From Branchiostoma floridae (Eukaryota > Chordata > Leptocardii > Amphioxiformes > Branchiostomatidae), in the NCBI RefSeq assembly GCF_000003815.2, contig NC_049987.1:25388658-25429616 (forward strand): a stretch of 40,959 nt of DNA, in the 5' to 3' direction. A program made the translations under genes and the position numbers. A model generated the notes under the pieces. The model saw only the letters and a list, made by a program, of their open reading frames with translations. It was not told where the DNA came from and made no database searches. The first letter of the stretch is position 1. Every line of letters starts with the position of its first letter. This document shows positions 31,756-40,959 of the stretch, in pieces.

Positions 31756-33831
31756 ATAGAATTTCTGGATTGAAAGGAGGTACATTCACACTTGAGTCTC
31801 AGGGTGGATCATAACACAATGCACCACAACTCGTCCAACCAAAAAAGTAGCCCTCGTCCCCGCTCCTATATATGTCCTGTTAAGGGGGCATCACAGAAGG
31901 CACTCCTTCCAAGAAAGCTGCCTCTACTAGAGTCATGTAATTATCTCGTTCTTGTGCCTTAACAAGTGCGGACTCGCACCATTAACTCATCGACGTTTAC
32001 ATTTACCGAAACCATTACTTTAAAAGAACGACAGTTCAGAATGAAGGTTTTTATCAGGGTTGGGTCTGGATTCGCCGACTACTAGAGTAGAAAGTTTGCA
32101 CTGTACATTACCTCAGTTCTTTGGTATGCAATCGCTCTGGGCAGTTCTTCACACATATAGACAAAACAATTGTCATCGTAAATCACGACAAAAAAAAGAA
32201 TGGTGGAGCCGACGGCACTTTCCGATCAAATGACTTCGACCACGTAATTGTCACGGGTAATGCCGCCCATCTGTTTTTTTCCTCATTCAGTTTTAGAATA
32301 TTTTGGGGACAAAGGTCGCAGATCGGATTTTGATTTGTCTGAAAATGGAGCCTGTCCATAATAAGTCTAAGCAAGAATTGTTTAAAAAAATAGGGAGATT
32401 TCTTTTCTTCGCTAATTGGGACCTCTTTGGCTTACAGCCTGGGTCAGTATGTCATGAAAAGCACATGATAAATATATCTTCTCGATTGACTTAGACTGAA
32501 ATGTAACAAACAAGTCCAAACAGTCCTAATAAAATGGTACCTTTTGGTTTTAACGAAGGCTAGGGTATCGACAAGTTGGCACGAGTCATGAACTATACAA
32601 GTTCCATTTTTGTTATAAGGACAGTGTTGTTGATGAGCTGACTACGGGGATCTGTGTACCATTAGCATACCGCAATTATAGAGGCATTTGTTAATTACTC
32701 CTATATCTACCAGCCACAAGGCGAACCCAAAAGAACACAATGATTACATACAGCTTCTGTGCTGAATATAAAGACACGTCAAGGAGTATCAATATATGTT
32801 TTCGCTCAAGCGTACCATAAAGTTTGATAGTGTGGTTTCGCTGAAGTTTATCATCAATTCGTTCAGTTTGAGGCTGAGGTTGAGCAGGTGTACAGCACAT
32901 TTCTAGGGTCACAACATACTGCCCCTAGATATGAGCAGACCAAGTCCTAAATTGCGGAGAGAAAACAAAAACGTTCCGATTCTTTCGACCATTTCATCGG
33001 ACCAGTCATCTCTTAACTCAAGGTTCATACACATCTCGGTCTGACTTGCGTACAGAAATGAAGAAGTAAAGGAGAAATATCACACAGACGGACAGGGATA
33101 CACAGAACAATATAACAAGTATGCCTTAGGCTGGGTGATTTTGTGGATTGTCCAACCATATCTGTCATCCACAGGGTGAACCCAGAATGACACAATAATT
33201 ACAGGCTGCTTCTGTGCTCTGTGCTAGCTGTGAAAACAGTACAGGGAGCACAAAATCAGTCTGTCATCATTATTATGTGTCTAAAAACAATACATCACTG
33301 TTTGAGAACTATATAATAAATCACCCAATAGCATGGTCGCATCGTTTAACTTGTTGGACAAGAATCGGACTAATCATGTGATCGACCTGAGCAGAAACTT
33401 AATTGCAGTCCCGTACACAACCGAGGACTTTTGCCCTTAAAGTCAACAAATGCACGTTGAAACAATGAAATACTATTATGGTATTAACGAATAAATGAAT
33501 AAAGACATTTAGTGTACATTTCTGCCTGGTATGTGTAACACACAATACGCTGTCCAGGGCTAAACTGGCCCCTCCCCGCTGGGCGCGACAATGTAGGGCG
33601 TGAAGTAAGTAGCGCGATTAAATCAGGTTAATTTTTGCACAACCGAGTGGGTCTAATCTATGACAGAAGTTCGGCTTCTCGCTTCTTGTTAGTCTGTCAA
33701 AACCCATGAGCAATATGAATTTGTACTCATATGTATAAAGTGAAGGAGTTTTTTTTCCTATGTAAATGAATAGGGTGTCTCTATATCGTGAACATACATA
33801 GCAGTATCTACGACGAAGTGCACTTCATTTT

Positions 33832-33999
33832 ATCTCCAATCAGATCCTACGGTAGCATAAGATAGCAAAAGGTGTTAGAGGAGTGAAGCCGGCCTATGAG
33901 TGTGTTTCGCTAACAGTCGCATATACTCTTAGGCCGGCTTCACTCCTCTGCCAGCTTTTGATACTATCGCATGATACCATATAGGATCTGCTTGGAGAT
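33832..33999. mobile_element. 168-bp hairpin MITE, ATCTCCAA family (uninterrupted copy)
   Basis: The reference copy of this hairpin: ATCTCCAATCAGATCC at the left, GGATCTGCTTGGAGAT at the right, and arms with GGAGTGAAGCCGGCCTA facing TAGGCCGGCTTCACTCC. It lacks the nested element seen at 29711-29888. Confidence 0.88.
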
Positions 34000-34712
34000 G
34001 ACATCTTCCATGTTTCGGGTGCAAAATTGGCAAAATTCTTTTAGAAGCCTAGACGAGTGCGGTTATGCCTACCTGACTCAATTCGCATAATGATCAGAAG
34101 GCTTATTTCCTCCACAAGTTTTGACTGGGACTGCTTACACCCTAGAGCGGTATGCGCTTAAAGGGAACATCAAATATGGTATTCATAATCGTAAGGATTT
34201 TATGATTATGATAATAGTTTATCGATATTAAGCAACTCACAGCCCTGTCAGGGATTATTACAAAGAAATTGTACTACATGAGGTCAGAGGCCAGGCCTGG
34301 CGGTCGGTGGTGGCATTTTCGGGTTCCCGAGTTTTTCGCCATTCTCACCCATTTTCTAAGGCAACGGTAAGATTGGAATGGTCTAGAACAGCCGCGGATA
34401 TTAGCTGAACTTTATAGAGACCTTCTTATTTACAGTTTTGAGTTTTTTGTAATGCATCGATCCTATACTCCGGAAAAGATGCACTATAGTTTCGCGCCAA
34501 GCGCTAGGATGTGGTGCCATGTTGGCTTGTTGCTGTGCGCAAATATCTTGCTCGCCCTTTTACCGTCACTTGATTTGTGCATCAAGCGATTTGAAACATG
34601 CAGAAGAAGTTTGTAAAAGTTGTGACTTTGACACACGAACATGTCTTAACGTATTCTTTAGCAGAGGAGGCTATATGACACACACACACAGCCTGCTGGG
34701 TTTGGGTATATC
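34000..34712 (+). repeat. Second copy of the 720-bp segment
   Basis: Direct duplicate of 29924-30643 at an offset of about 4.08 kb. It breaks off at TATATCATCGTTAG and passes into copy G, so it lacks the LINE-like coding piece. The short frame at 34519-34764 repeats the one at 30443 and then runs on into unrelated repeat. Confidence 0.75.
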
Positions 34713-36042
34713 ATCGTTAGTTGTAACAAACGTAAATGTAACAAACAAGTCCAAACAGTCCTAATAAAATGCTACCTTTTGGTTTTAACGAAGGCTAGGG
34801 TATCGACAAGTTGGCACGAGTCATGAACTATACAAGTTCCATTTTTGTTATAAGGACAGTGTTGTTGATGAGCTGACTACGGGGATCTGTGTATCATTAG
34901 CATACCGCAATTATGGAGGCATTTGTTAATTACTCCTATATCTACCAGCCACAAGGCGAACCCAGAAGAACACTATGATTACATACAGCTTCTGTGCTGA
35001 ATATAAAGACACGTCAAAGAGTATCAATGTATGTTTTCGCTTATCCGTACCATAAAGTTTGAAAGTGTGGTTTCGCTGAAGTTTGAGACTGAGGTTGAGC
35101 AGGTGTACAGCACATTTCTAGGGTCACAACATACTGCCTCTAGACATAAGCAGACGGAGAGAAAACAAAAACGTTCCGATTCTTTTGACCATTTCATTGG
35201 ACTTGTTATCACTTGACTCAAGGTTCATACACATCTCGGTCTGACCTGCGTTCGGAAATGAAGAAGTAAAGGAGAAATATCACACAGACGGACAGGGATA
35301 CACAGAACAATATAACAAGTGTGCCTTAGGCTGGGCAATTTTGTGGATTGTCCAACCATATCTGTCAGCCACAGGGTGGACCCAGAATGACACAATAATT
35401 ACAGGCTGCTTCTGTGCTCTATGCTAGCTGTGAAAACAGGACAGGAAGCACAAAAGCAGTCTGTTATCATTATTATGTGTCTCAAAACAATACATCACTG
35501 TTGTAGCGTGTAGTGTAATGATTGGATGGCACAGAAGTAGTCTTGTACAAGCCTAAAGCTAAAGCTTACATCATGCCGGCGTTGCCTAAAATTTACTGTG
35601 GTACAATCCAGATGTTGCAAAAGTCAAAATTTTATATTTAATCATAGGAGACCTGCACGAAGTCATATACTTCATCGCTGACTATATCTCTGTTGATTAA
35701 AGGCATCTACATGTACAGTTACTGCACAGTTCTTATAACAATGCATCACTGTTTGAGAAGTGTATAATAAATCACCCAATAGCATGGTCGCATCGTTAAA
35801 CTGGTTTGACAAGAATCGGACTCATCATGTGATCGGCCTGGGCAGAAACTCAATTGCAGTCCCGTACACAACCGAAGACTTTTGCCCTTAAAGTCGACAA
35901 TTGCACGTTGAAACAAACAAATACTAGTATGGTATTAACGAATAAATGAATAAAGACATTTAGTATACATTTCTGCCTGGTATGTGTAACACAAAATACG
36001 CTGTCCAGGGCTAAACTGGCCCCTCCCCGCTGGGCGTAGACT
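34713..36042 (-). repeat. Complex non-coding repeat, truncated copy G
   Basis: Matches copy F from about 32500 to 33590 in the same orientation, beginning abruptly at GTAACAAACAAGTCC. It carries a 235-bp insertion at 35502-35736. On its right it joins directly to the long inverted-repeat arm at 36043, without the 590 bp found at the corresponding place in copy A. Confidence 0.75.
35502..35736. mobile_element. 235-bp insertion flanked by a 16-bp duplication
   Basis: AACAATACATCACTGT (35486-35501) and AACAATGCATCACTGT (35737-35752) flank it and differ at one base; copies E and F have the site once. There are no terminal inverted repeats and no A tail. A duplication of this length suggests target-primed (LINE-driven) insertion, but a local duplication with filler DNA is also possible. 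Confidence 0.7.
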
Positions 36043-36465
36043 GTCTACTAGAAAGTAGGACACTGCCACAGTGGCCTGAGCTGAGATAGAAAAACATCAT
36101 TGCATGACTTTTGTACATGGTACAATGCATGTCAACGACTATAACACAGGTACCATATACATTCTAATTAACATAACAATATATTAGCGCACATACTGTC
36201 AGCAAAAGTTTTTCCTAGAACTGAACACCACAATTCAGATTCTATCTAGTACACAAGCAACCGATCCTTGGACCGTCCCTAGCCATGGTGAATCTGCTAT
36301 TCTGCACCTACTTTGTACTGACGCGCCGCCTAGTGAGCGTTAGCTGTACTTTATTCAGCAAACGACTCGCAAAGACTGATTTTGAGGACCGAACATCAAC
36401 GCCATCTGGCGAAATAAAGCATTCTTGCAATATGTTAAACTAAACTTTGTAAAGGAGAGATAATG
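36043..36465 (-). repeat. Long inverted-repeat arm, right
   Basis: Reverse complement of 6050-6478, diverged by an estimated 15-20 per cent with small indels. It ends at the outer side near TTAAACTAAACTTTG. Together the arms bracket the repeat-rich interval. Confidence 0.8.
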
Positions 36466-36886
36466 TTCATAAATGCAATGTAGTCATCCAGCTTAACAAT
36501 ATTAGATACAATTTAGTCTCATTAGCTGACGTCAGTATGGTTAGTTTCGTTCTTTTTGTGTTGAAACAAGGTTTAAACTTAACAACTATAAATCTTGTTC
36601 CGTAACTAACTTCATCAGGTTGGCAATTATTCATATAGTAAGGTTCTTTAGGCACAGCCAGGGAGTACTTCCTTCCAACGTTTCGATGTCTATCAGACAC
36701 CATCATCAGCGGGTAGAATGACTGGAAACTACTTTTTGCTGCTACTTATAGCCGATGTAATAATAATATAAACATCTCTTTTTGCATCCACACGATGATA
36801 GAGCAGATGTCAGACAAAATACAAACAATATTATGAACTTGACGATGTTAATCTTCGTCATTGACGTAATGCGACCCCTTCTGTAT
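36466..36886. other. Intergenic, with a retroelement-like tail motif
   Basis: The minus-strand frame at 36706-36467 begins MMVSDRHRNVGRKYS. Its DNA (GATGATGGTGTCTGATAGAC, then ATCGAAACGTTGG) resembles a short motif scattered in many invertebrate genomes next to retroelement 3' regions. No gene is called. Confidence 0.35.
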
Positions 36887-37356
36887 CAGGACAGTTCGGC
36901 ACATAGACACTTCGGCCCGGACATTTCGGCCCAAGTCCCAGACACTTCGGCCCGGACATTTCGGCCCAGGCTCGGAGGACACTTCGGCCTCGCTAGTTCT
37001 TATGTGCGTGGGCATGCTATGCAATATACAAATTAATCGAAAAGCTCTGTAAAACGCAACGATAAAACATAATGAGAATTAAGTCTTGAAACAAATAAAT
37101 AAATAAGTCTTGAAACATAGCAAACAGTAGACAGGAGAACACTACATAATACTGTATAAGCAAGGTACAAGAAAAAATTATACGTCCTAAAATTATACGT
37201 TATTTAGTCAATTCGGGCTACGTGTTAGATAACTATCGTGGACTAGACCCGGGGCCAAAGTGTCCTCGGCTTGGAGCCGAAGTGACCTCGGCTTGGTGCT
37301 GAAATGTCCTGATTGGCAGTGGGCTGAAGTGTCCATGTGCCGAGCTGTCCGACATT
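36887..37356. mobile_element. Foldback element built of GGACACTTCGGCCC words
   Basis: The left arm (from 36889) has GGACAGTTCGGCACATAGAC followed by repeats of GGACATTTCGGCCC and GACACTTCGGCCC. The right arm, reversed, has GGACAGCTCGGCACATGGAC and matching words. Flanks CGACCCCTTCTGTAT (36872-36886) and CGACCCCTTCTGGAT (37357-37371) are a near-perfect 15-bp direct repeat. I cannot assign a superfamily. Confidence 0.7.
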
Positions 37357-37371
37357 CGACCCCTTCTGGAT

Positions 37372-38327
37372 AACACCATCGCTGTGTTGCTTTATAGTTG
37401 TCAAACTGTTTGCTCAGTCTAAACAAAAGTAAAGTCAACTTAAAAACTTACAAGCAACCTGGTGAAAGACGTCATTTCTACCTAAAGCGTATATAAAGTA
37501 CAATATGCAAAGTAGACAAAACCTTACCAGGTCCCACTTTGTGAGTAAATGCTTTAACAGAAATGATATTGTGTTACTTAAACACTTACTTTGCCCTGAT
37601 AGAAAAACATTCCTTTTGCCTTTTCTATCACGTCAAATACCTTCTACATACAATGATGCTGGGTCCAGTAACGTATATTGGTCACTGTCGTCTCTGTCCT
37701 TCAAGCCGCTTTTTCTATAGGAACCATGAGGCTATCCTGAAGCTACCTTGTATGTTTTTACGTGGTCTGTATACGTGTTTCACTGAGATCGGGTGACTGT
37801 GACAAGGGTGCTGTCAATTTCGTGTAAAGTTCAGCACAATTAACTTTATACTATATGTTCACCCCTTTCAGACGCATGCGCAGTTCTCAAGTTGTCAGCT
37901 ACACAAAAATATACAACACGGCCTGTAAGACGTTTCAGTGATGGCGTCATCACTTGTGTGAAGGACAATTTTAAGGGCACAATTCCAGAAATGAATGTTT
38001 GGCGGCCAGTTCCGAATGGCTAAAAGTGCCTACGCCAACTTTGACGTCGTATAGCTCCCAAACGGCTACAACAACCAAACTTGGCGACTTTTCCTAAAAT
38101 ATTGTTGACAAAAAGTTTGGTGTTGCCGTGGCAACGGGTTTCCGAAAGGTATATCATACAAAAATAACTAATTTTGGCTTAAACAATGGGATTTTAAGAT
38201 TTTTTTTGCTAAACTATACTCATTTTTATATATCTTTAATAGCTATCATATCTTAGTGTGATATTTATAATCTAATATTCATAAATCATGCTAATGTGAT
38301 CACGTAATTGTTCAATATCCAAGATGG
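37372..38327. other. Intergenic; possible TATA box and an RFX-like site
   Basis: No gene is supported; plus-strand frames at 37505-37796 overlap each other and lack motifs. TATATAAA at about 37491-37498 could be a core promoter. The perfect 14-bp palindrome at 38122-38135 is listed separately. Confidence 0.4.
38122..38135. promoter_or_regulatory. RFX X-box-like palindrome
   Basis: GTTGCCGTGGCAAC has the two half-sites and 2-bp spacer of an X-box bound by RFX factors. Nearby text (AGCTCCCAAACGGC, CAACCAAACTTGG) looks like dispersed repeat, so the site may belong to a mobile element rather than a gene. Confidence 0.45.
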
Positions 38328-38471
38328 NNNNNNNNNNNNNNNNNNNNNNNNNNNNNNNNNNNNNNNNNNNNNNNNNNNNNNNNNNNNNNNNNNNNNNNNN
38401 NNNNNNNNNNNNNNNNNNNNNNNNNNNNNNNNNNNNNNNNNNNNNNNNNNNNNNNNNNNNNNNNNNNNNNN
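38328..38471. other. Assembly gap (144 N)
   Basis: Undetermined bases. The gap removes the left end of the hairpin MITE at 38472. Reading frames through it are artefacts. Confidence 0.99.
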
Positions 38472-38604
38472 ATCTCCAACCAGATCCATGGTGCGTAATG
38501 TATAGAATCAAACTTCCCGGTGCCCGTTTGACTCCCTTAGCCGGCTACACTCCTTGGCCAGCTTTGATACTATCTTATGGCACCGTAGAATCTGCTTGGA
38601 GATT
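38472..38604. mobile_element. Hairpin MITE related to 21356-21490, left end in the gap
   Basis: ATCTCCAACCAGATCC at the left and GAATCTGCTTGGAGATT at the right. The body matches the reverse complement of 21356-21490 (CTTGGCCAGCTTTGATACTA). The flanking duplication cannot be read because of the gap. Confidence 0.82.
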
Positions 38605-38657
38605 AGTATCTTAAGGCATCTAAGGCTGATGATCCAGGATGGCGGATAGCTAAAGGA

Positions 38658-38822
38658 TGACGTCATAAACGTCGCTGCGTCGGCTTCTGACAACAAAAGT
38701 CTTATAACTCTTAAATATTGATAAGAAAACTTAATTGTTAACTTTTTGTGTGAAATATTGAAAATTCCCCGTTTTAGCCAAAAAATCTAGTAATGACGTC
38801 ATAACTACGTCATATTACGTCA
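38658..38822. promoter_or_regulatory. Cluster of CRE-like sites
   Basis: Two full TGACGTCA palindromes (38658-38665, 38794-38801) and two TACGTCA half-type sites (38806-38812, 38816-38822). These are CREB/ATF-type targets. No gene start is recognisable nearby, and the 10-bp phasing of the last two may reflect a small duplication. Confidence 0.45.
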
Positions 38823-39750
38823 TAATGATATGAAAATTTCAGGAATTATAAAAGTTGACGAGCATATCACCCCCTGCAAAAAATGGTAGTGGGGCTTAGG
38901 AAGCAGGAAGATGGAAATACTGTGCATGGAACTCTCCATACCTTGTATTGGCCGAGCAATAACACAAGAACAAATAGGGTCAACAAAAGTAGCATGCGTT
39001 TACCGGACCAAGACTTATCTTCTGCTGAAGTTGTTAGGTGTAGACCAACCTACAGGGCGCAACAATGTTTTACATCATTATGTTTCCGGGTGTGATTACC
39101 TCACTAATTTTAGAGTAACACAAACACCATCAAGTGTGGCTCCGTCAAGGGGGCGTCGCCAAAATAACCATTGTCGTCACGGGAGACAACGAACAAATAC
39201 ACAGTGTAAATAGACGACTCGGGCTGTTGGCTCGGACTTGCACGGACGAATGCTCGACTTGATCCGCCAACAAAGATCACAAGCTTTGCAAAAAGGCATG
39301 CTGCAGGGGAAAAGTTTTCTAGTGAAGTCACCACCCAGAACGGTTCAGATCATCTGAAAAATAACCAAAACGCGTTACTCCGCTTAATCCGTTACACCTT
39401 GTAGTCTCACCAGACCAGGTAAGATCTTACGTTCAACAGTTTCAATCGTCTTTAGACGTTAGTGAACAGAGCACACTTATCGAGAAGTGTAAGGGGAGGC
39501 ACAGTGTACTTCGTTAAAAAAGGAGCATTAATGTCTCAGCTGAAAAAGCATTGCGCCCTGCCTCGTTAGGATTTAGAGATTGACCTGTTTCATTTAAGCC
39601 TTAATTGAGTTGACAAACCGGTTAAGAGAAATGGGTACCCTTGCAAACTCAGAGAAGAGATTTGGTAAGTCGTTCTATTTTCTGTCGCAATCGCCGTTAT
39701 TTTGGCCGATCAAATACTTTAGAACGTGTGAAATCTTTGGCCAATGAACA
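38823..39750. other. Intergenic; overlapping short frames only
   Basis: Plus-strand frames at 38883-39095 and 38911-39213 (100 codons, starting MEILCMELSIP) overlap in different phases and show no recognised domain. ATG at 39631 followed by an open frame to a GGTAAGTC donor-like site at about 39664 could be a tiny first exon, but no partner exon is found. Confidence 0.35.
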
Positions 39751-39843
39751 TTCTCTTCTTCGCAAGCTCCGAAGAGAACTACGTTTTCCGACTATTTCAC
39801 AGACAAGTACACACACCGTTAGGGTAGTGAGCTCACCGTCACG
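39751..39843 (+). repeat. 93-bp perfect direct repeat, copy 1
   Basis: Identical by eye over 93 bp to 40759-40851. It contains the short inverted repeat TCTTCG...CGAAGA. Its last 21 bp (GGTAGTGAGCTCACCGTCACG) are immediately repeated once more here (39844-39864) but not in copy 2. Confidence 0.95.
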
Positions 39844-40217
39844 GGTAGTGAGCTCACCGTCACGAGTACGGTCGGGCATTTATTGACTCATCAGTCTCAA
39901 CAACAGGGCAACTTCTGTTATACACATCGGTTTATCAGTGTTAACAACAGTGTTAACAACTTCTGTTTACACATTGTTGTTCTCATATCTACGACTCCAA
40001 GCATGTCTTGCTACAAGCTGGCGACCGTTTATCCTGGTTGCCACATTGTTATAGTCAATATCGAACTGGACGGTTAAAACCGAGGCTCTGTCCAGCGGAT
40101 GTTCAACGTATCCTGACTTGCATCTACCTCTGAAGTTACAGTAAGTCATCGGAAAGCTTATCGTTAACATAAGGCAACACATTGCCATAACAATGTTGCA
40201 AAATCAACGACATTGGC

Positions 40218-40327
40218 TATAAATAAGTACGCAGATACTTAAACATCAGCCAAGAGGGAGATATCCCACAATGACGCTTACACAACAGCATGAACAACAC
40301 TGGGAGGAACAACACTCATGTCAGTAG
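40218..40327 (+). promoter_or_regulatory. Possible core promoter (TATA plus initiator)
   Basis: TATAAATA at 40218-40225 and an initiator-like TCAGCC with its A at 40248, 30 bp downstream. An ATG at 40271 opens only an 18-codon frame (MTLTQQHEQHWEEQHSCQ). No longer gene is visible before the window ends. Confidence 0.35.
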
Positions 40328-40758
40328 GTCTAAGTTGCATACTTGTATATTAAACTTCAATTCATAACAGAACGTACAAGAGGCCAGTATACGCCACACA
40401 GGGGCTCAACTTTCACACACACATCTTCTGAATCCCACAAGCGGTTACTCTGTGAGCACAAACAATAGCGTAAGGGTTTGATCTCTCTCAAGATTTCTTA
40501 GAGACTAGGTTAAGTTACAACTGAGCTCAAAAGCTATAGCAGAAACAGACCATACAGTATAATTAACAACATGAGCGTCTTGAAGTCAGATATGTGAGGG
40601 TAGGGTTGGGTGGGAAATATGACCGTACTCAGGAAGGAGAAGCTACGAATGACCTACATGGGAGATGGGGGAAAGGTCAGAGGGTAAATGGGGTCAGAGG
40701 GATAAGCATCAGGGTAGGGGGACACGTGACTGTCTGCTCAGCCGTCGGAAAACTTGAA

Positions 40759-40851
40759 TTCTCTTCTTCGCAAGCTCCGAAGAGAACTACGTTTTCCGAC
40801 TATTTCACAGACAAGTACACACACCGTTAGGGTAGTGAGCTCACCGTCACG
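40759..40851 (+). repeat. 93-bp perfect direct repeat, copy 2
   Basis: Second copy, exactly 1008 bp after the first. The flanks are unrelated: a G/A-rich low-complexity stretch at about 40600-40740 and 40850-40920. Confidence 0.95.
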
Positions 40852-40959
40852 ACGAAAAAGGATAGAAGAAGGGAGAGGGGTTAAGAAGGGGGGTAGAGAC
40901 TGGACGACAGAGGGAGAACAGGCCTGACGCTCAACAGTATTAACTCACGGTGCAAGTGT

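Larger units (their letters stand above)
30773..33831 (-). repeat. Complex non-coding repeat, copy F
   Basis: Matches copy E in the same orientation from the GTGGACGCATAAAATCC block onward (26668 in E, 30790 here). Extra insertions lie at 31110-31321 and 31423-31755. From about 31975 on, blocks present in copy E or C are skipped before the match resumes at the CATCGACGTTTACATTTACC block, so F has an internal deletion. No gene is supported. Confidence 0.75.

Noticed and set aside
30443-34764. Frame starting MLACCCAQISC, present at 30443 and 34519, as a conserved gene
   Set aside because: Both copies belong to one recent duplication, so similarity does not show selection; there is no homology I recognise, and the second copy runs on into repeat.
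38272-38614. Frames crossing 38328-38471
   Set aside because: The region is a run of N; the translations are artefacts.

Overview
The window looks like animal genomic DNA, most likely from a lancelet (Branchiostoma) or a close deuterostome. The reasons are GT-AG introns, a secreted leucine-rich-repeat (LRR) receptor with a single transmembrane segment, a tRNA-derived SINE of the kind common in lancelets and sea urchins, a non-LTR retrotransposon 5' piece with a decayed 2A-like motif, and a very dense load of small DNA transposons. The species call is inference; no marker gene settles it.

Layout. (1) 1-3514, minus strand: a two-exon LRR receptor gene. Exon 1 is 3514-2519 and exon 2 is 1312-134; they join in phase 0 and predict 724 residues. 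(2) 3515-6049: intergenic DNA with a SINE. (3) 6050-36465: about 30 kb dominated by copies of one complex non-coding repeat, several kb long, in both orientations (A plus; B/C, E, F and G minus; D a partial inverted copy). The only convincing gene inside is at 11550-13350 (plus), between copies A and B/C. It predicts an 84-residue secreted peptide, with a TATA/Inr promoter, three exons and a polyadenylation signal. (4) 36466-40959: intergenic DNA with a foldback element, a run of 144 N, CRE-like and RFX-like sites, and a perfect 93-bp direct repeat.

Many insertions can be dated against each other because the multi-copy repeat supplies empty sites. These include a 3.66-kb CACTA-like element (15458-19116) carrying 115-bp and 141-bp tandem arrays, TTA-flanked elements (14761-15069, 24167-24515), a hairpin family (21356-21490 and relatives), a TA-flanked element (29711-29888, empty at 33965), an element with a 9-bp duplication (31423-31755) and a 235-bp insertion with a 16-bp duplication (35502-35736). 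I see no transposase, integrase or reverse-transcriptase domain anywhere, so the mobile DNA here looks non-autonomous or fragmentary.

The two genes show no sign of acting together. The LRR protein should be a cell-surface receptor with tyrosine motifs in its tail. The small peptide should be secreted and perhaps cut at arginine clusters. Alignments were made by eye, so identities are approximate and repeat-copy boundaries can be off by tens of bases.
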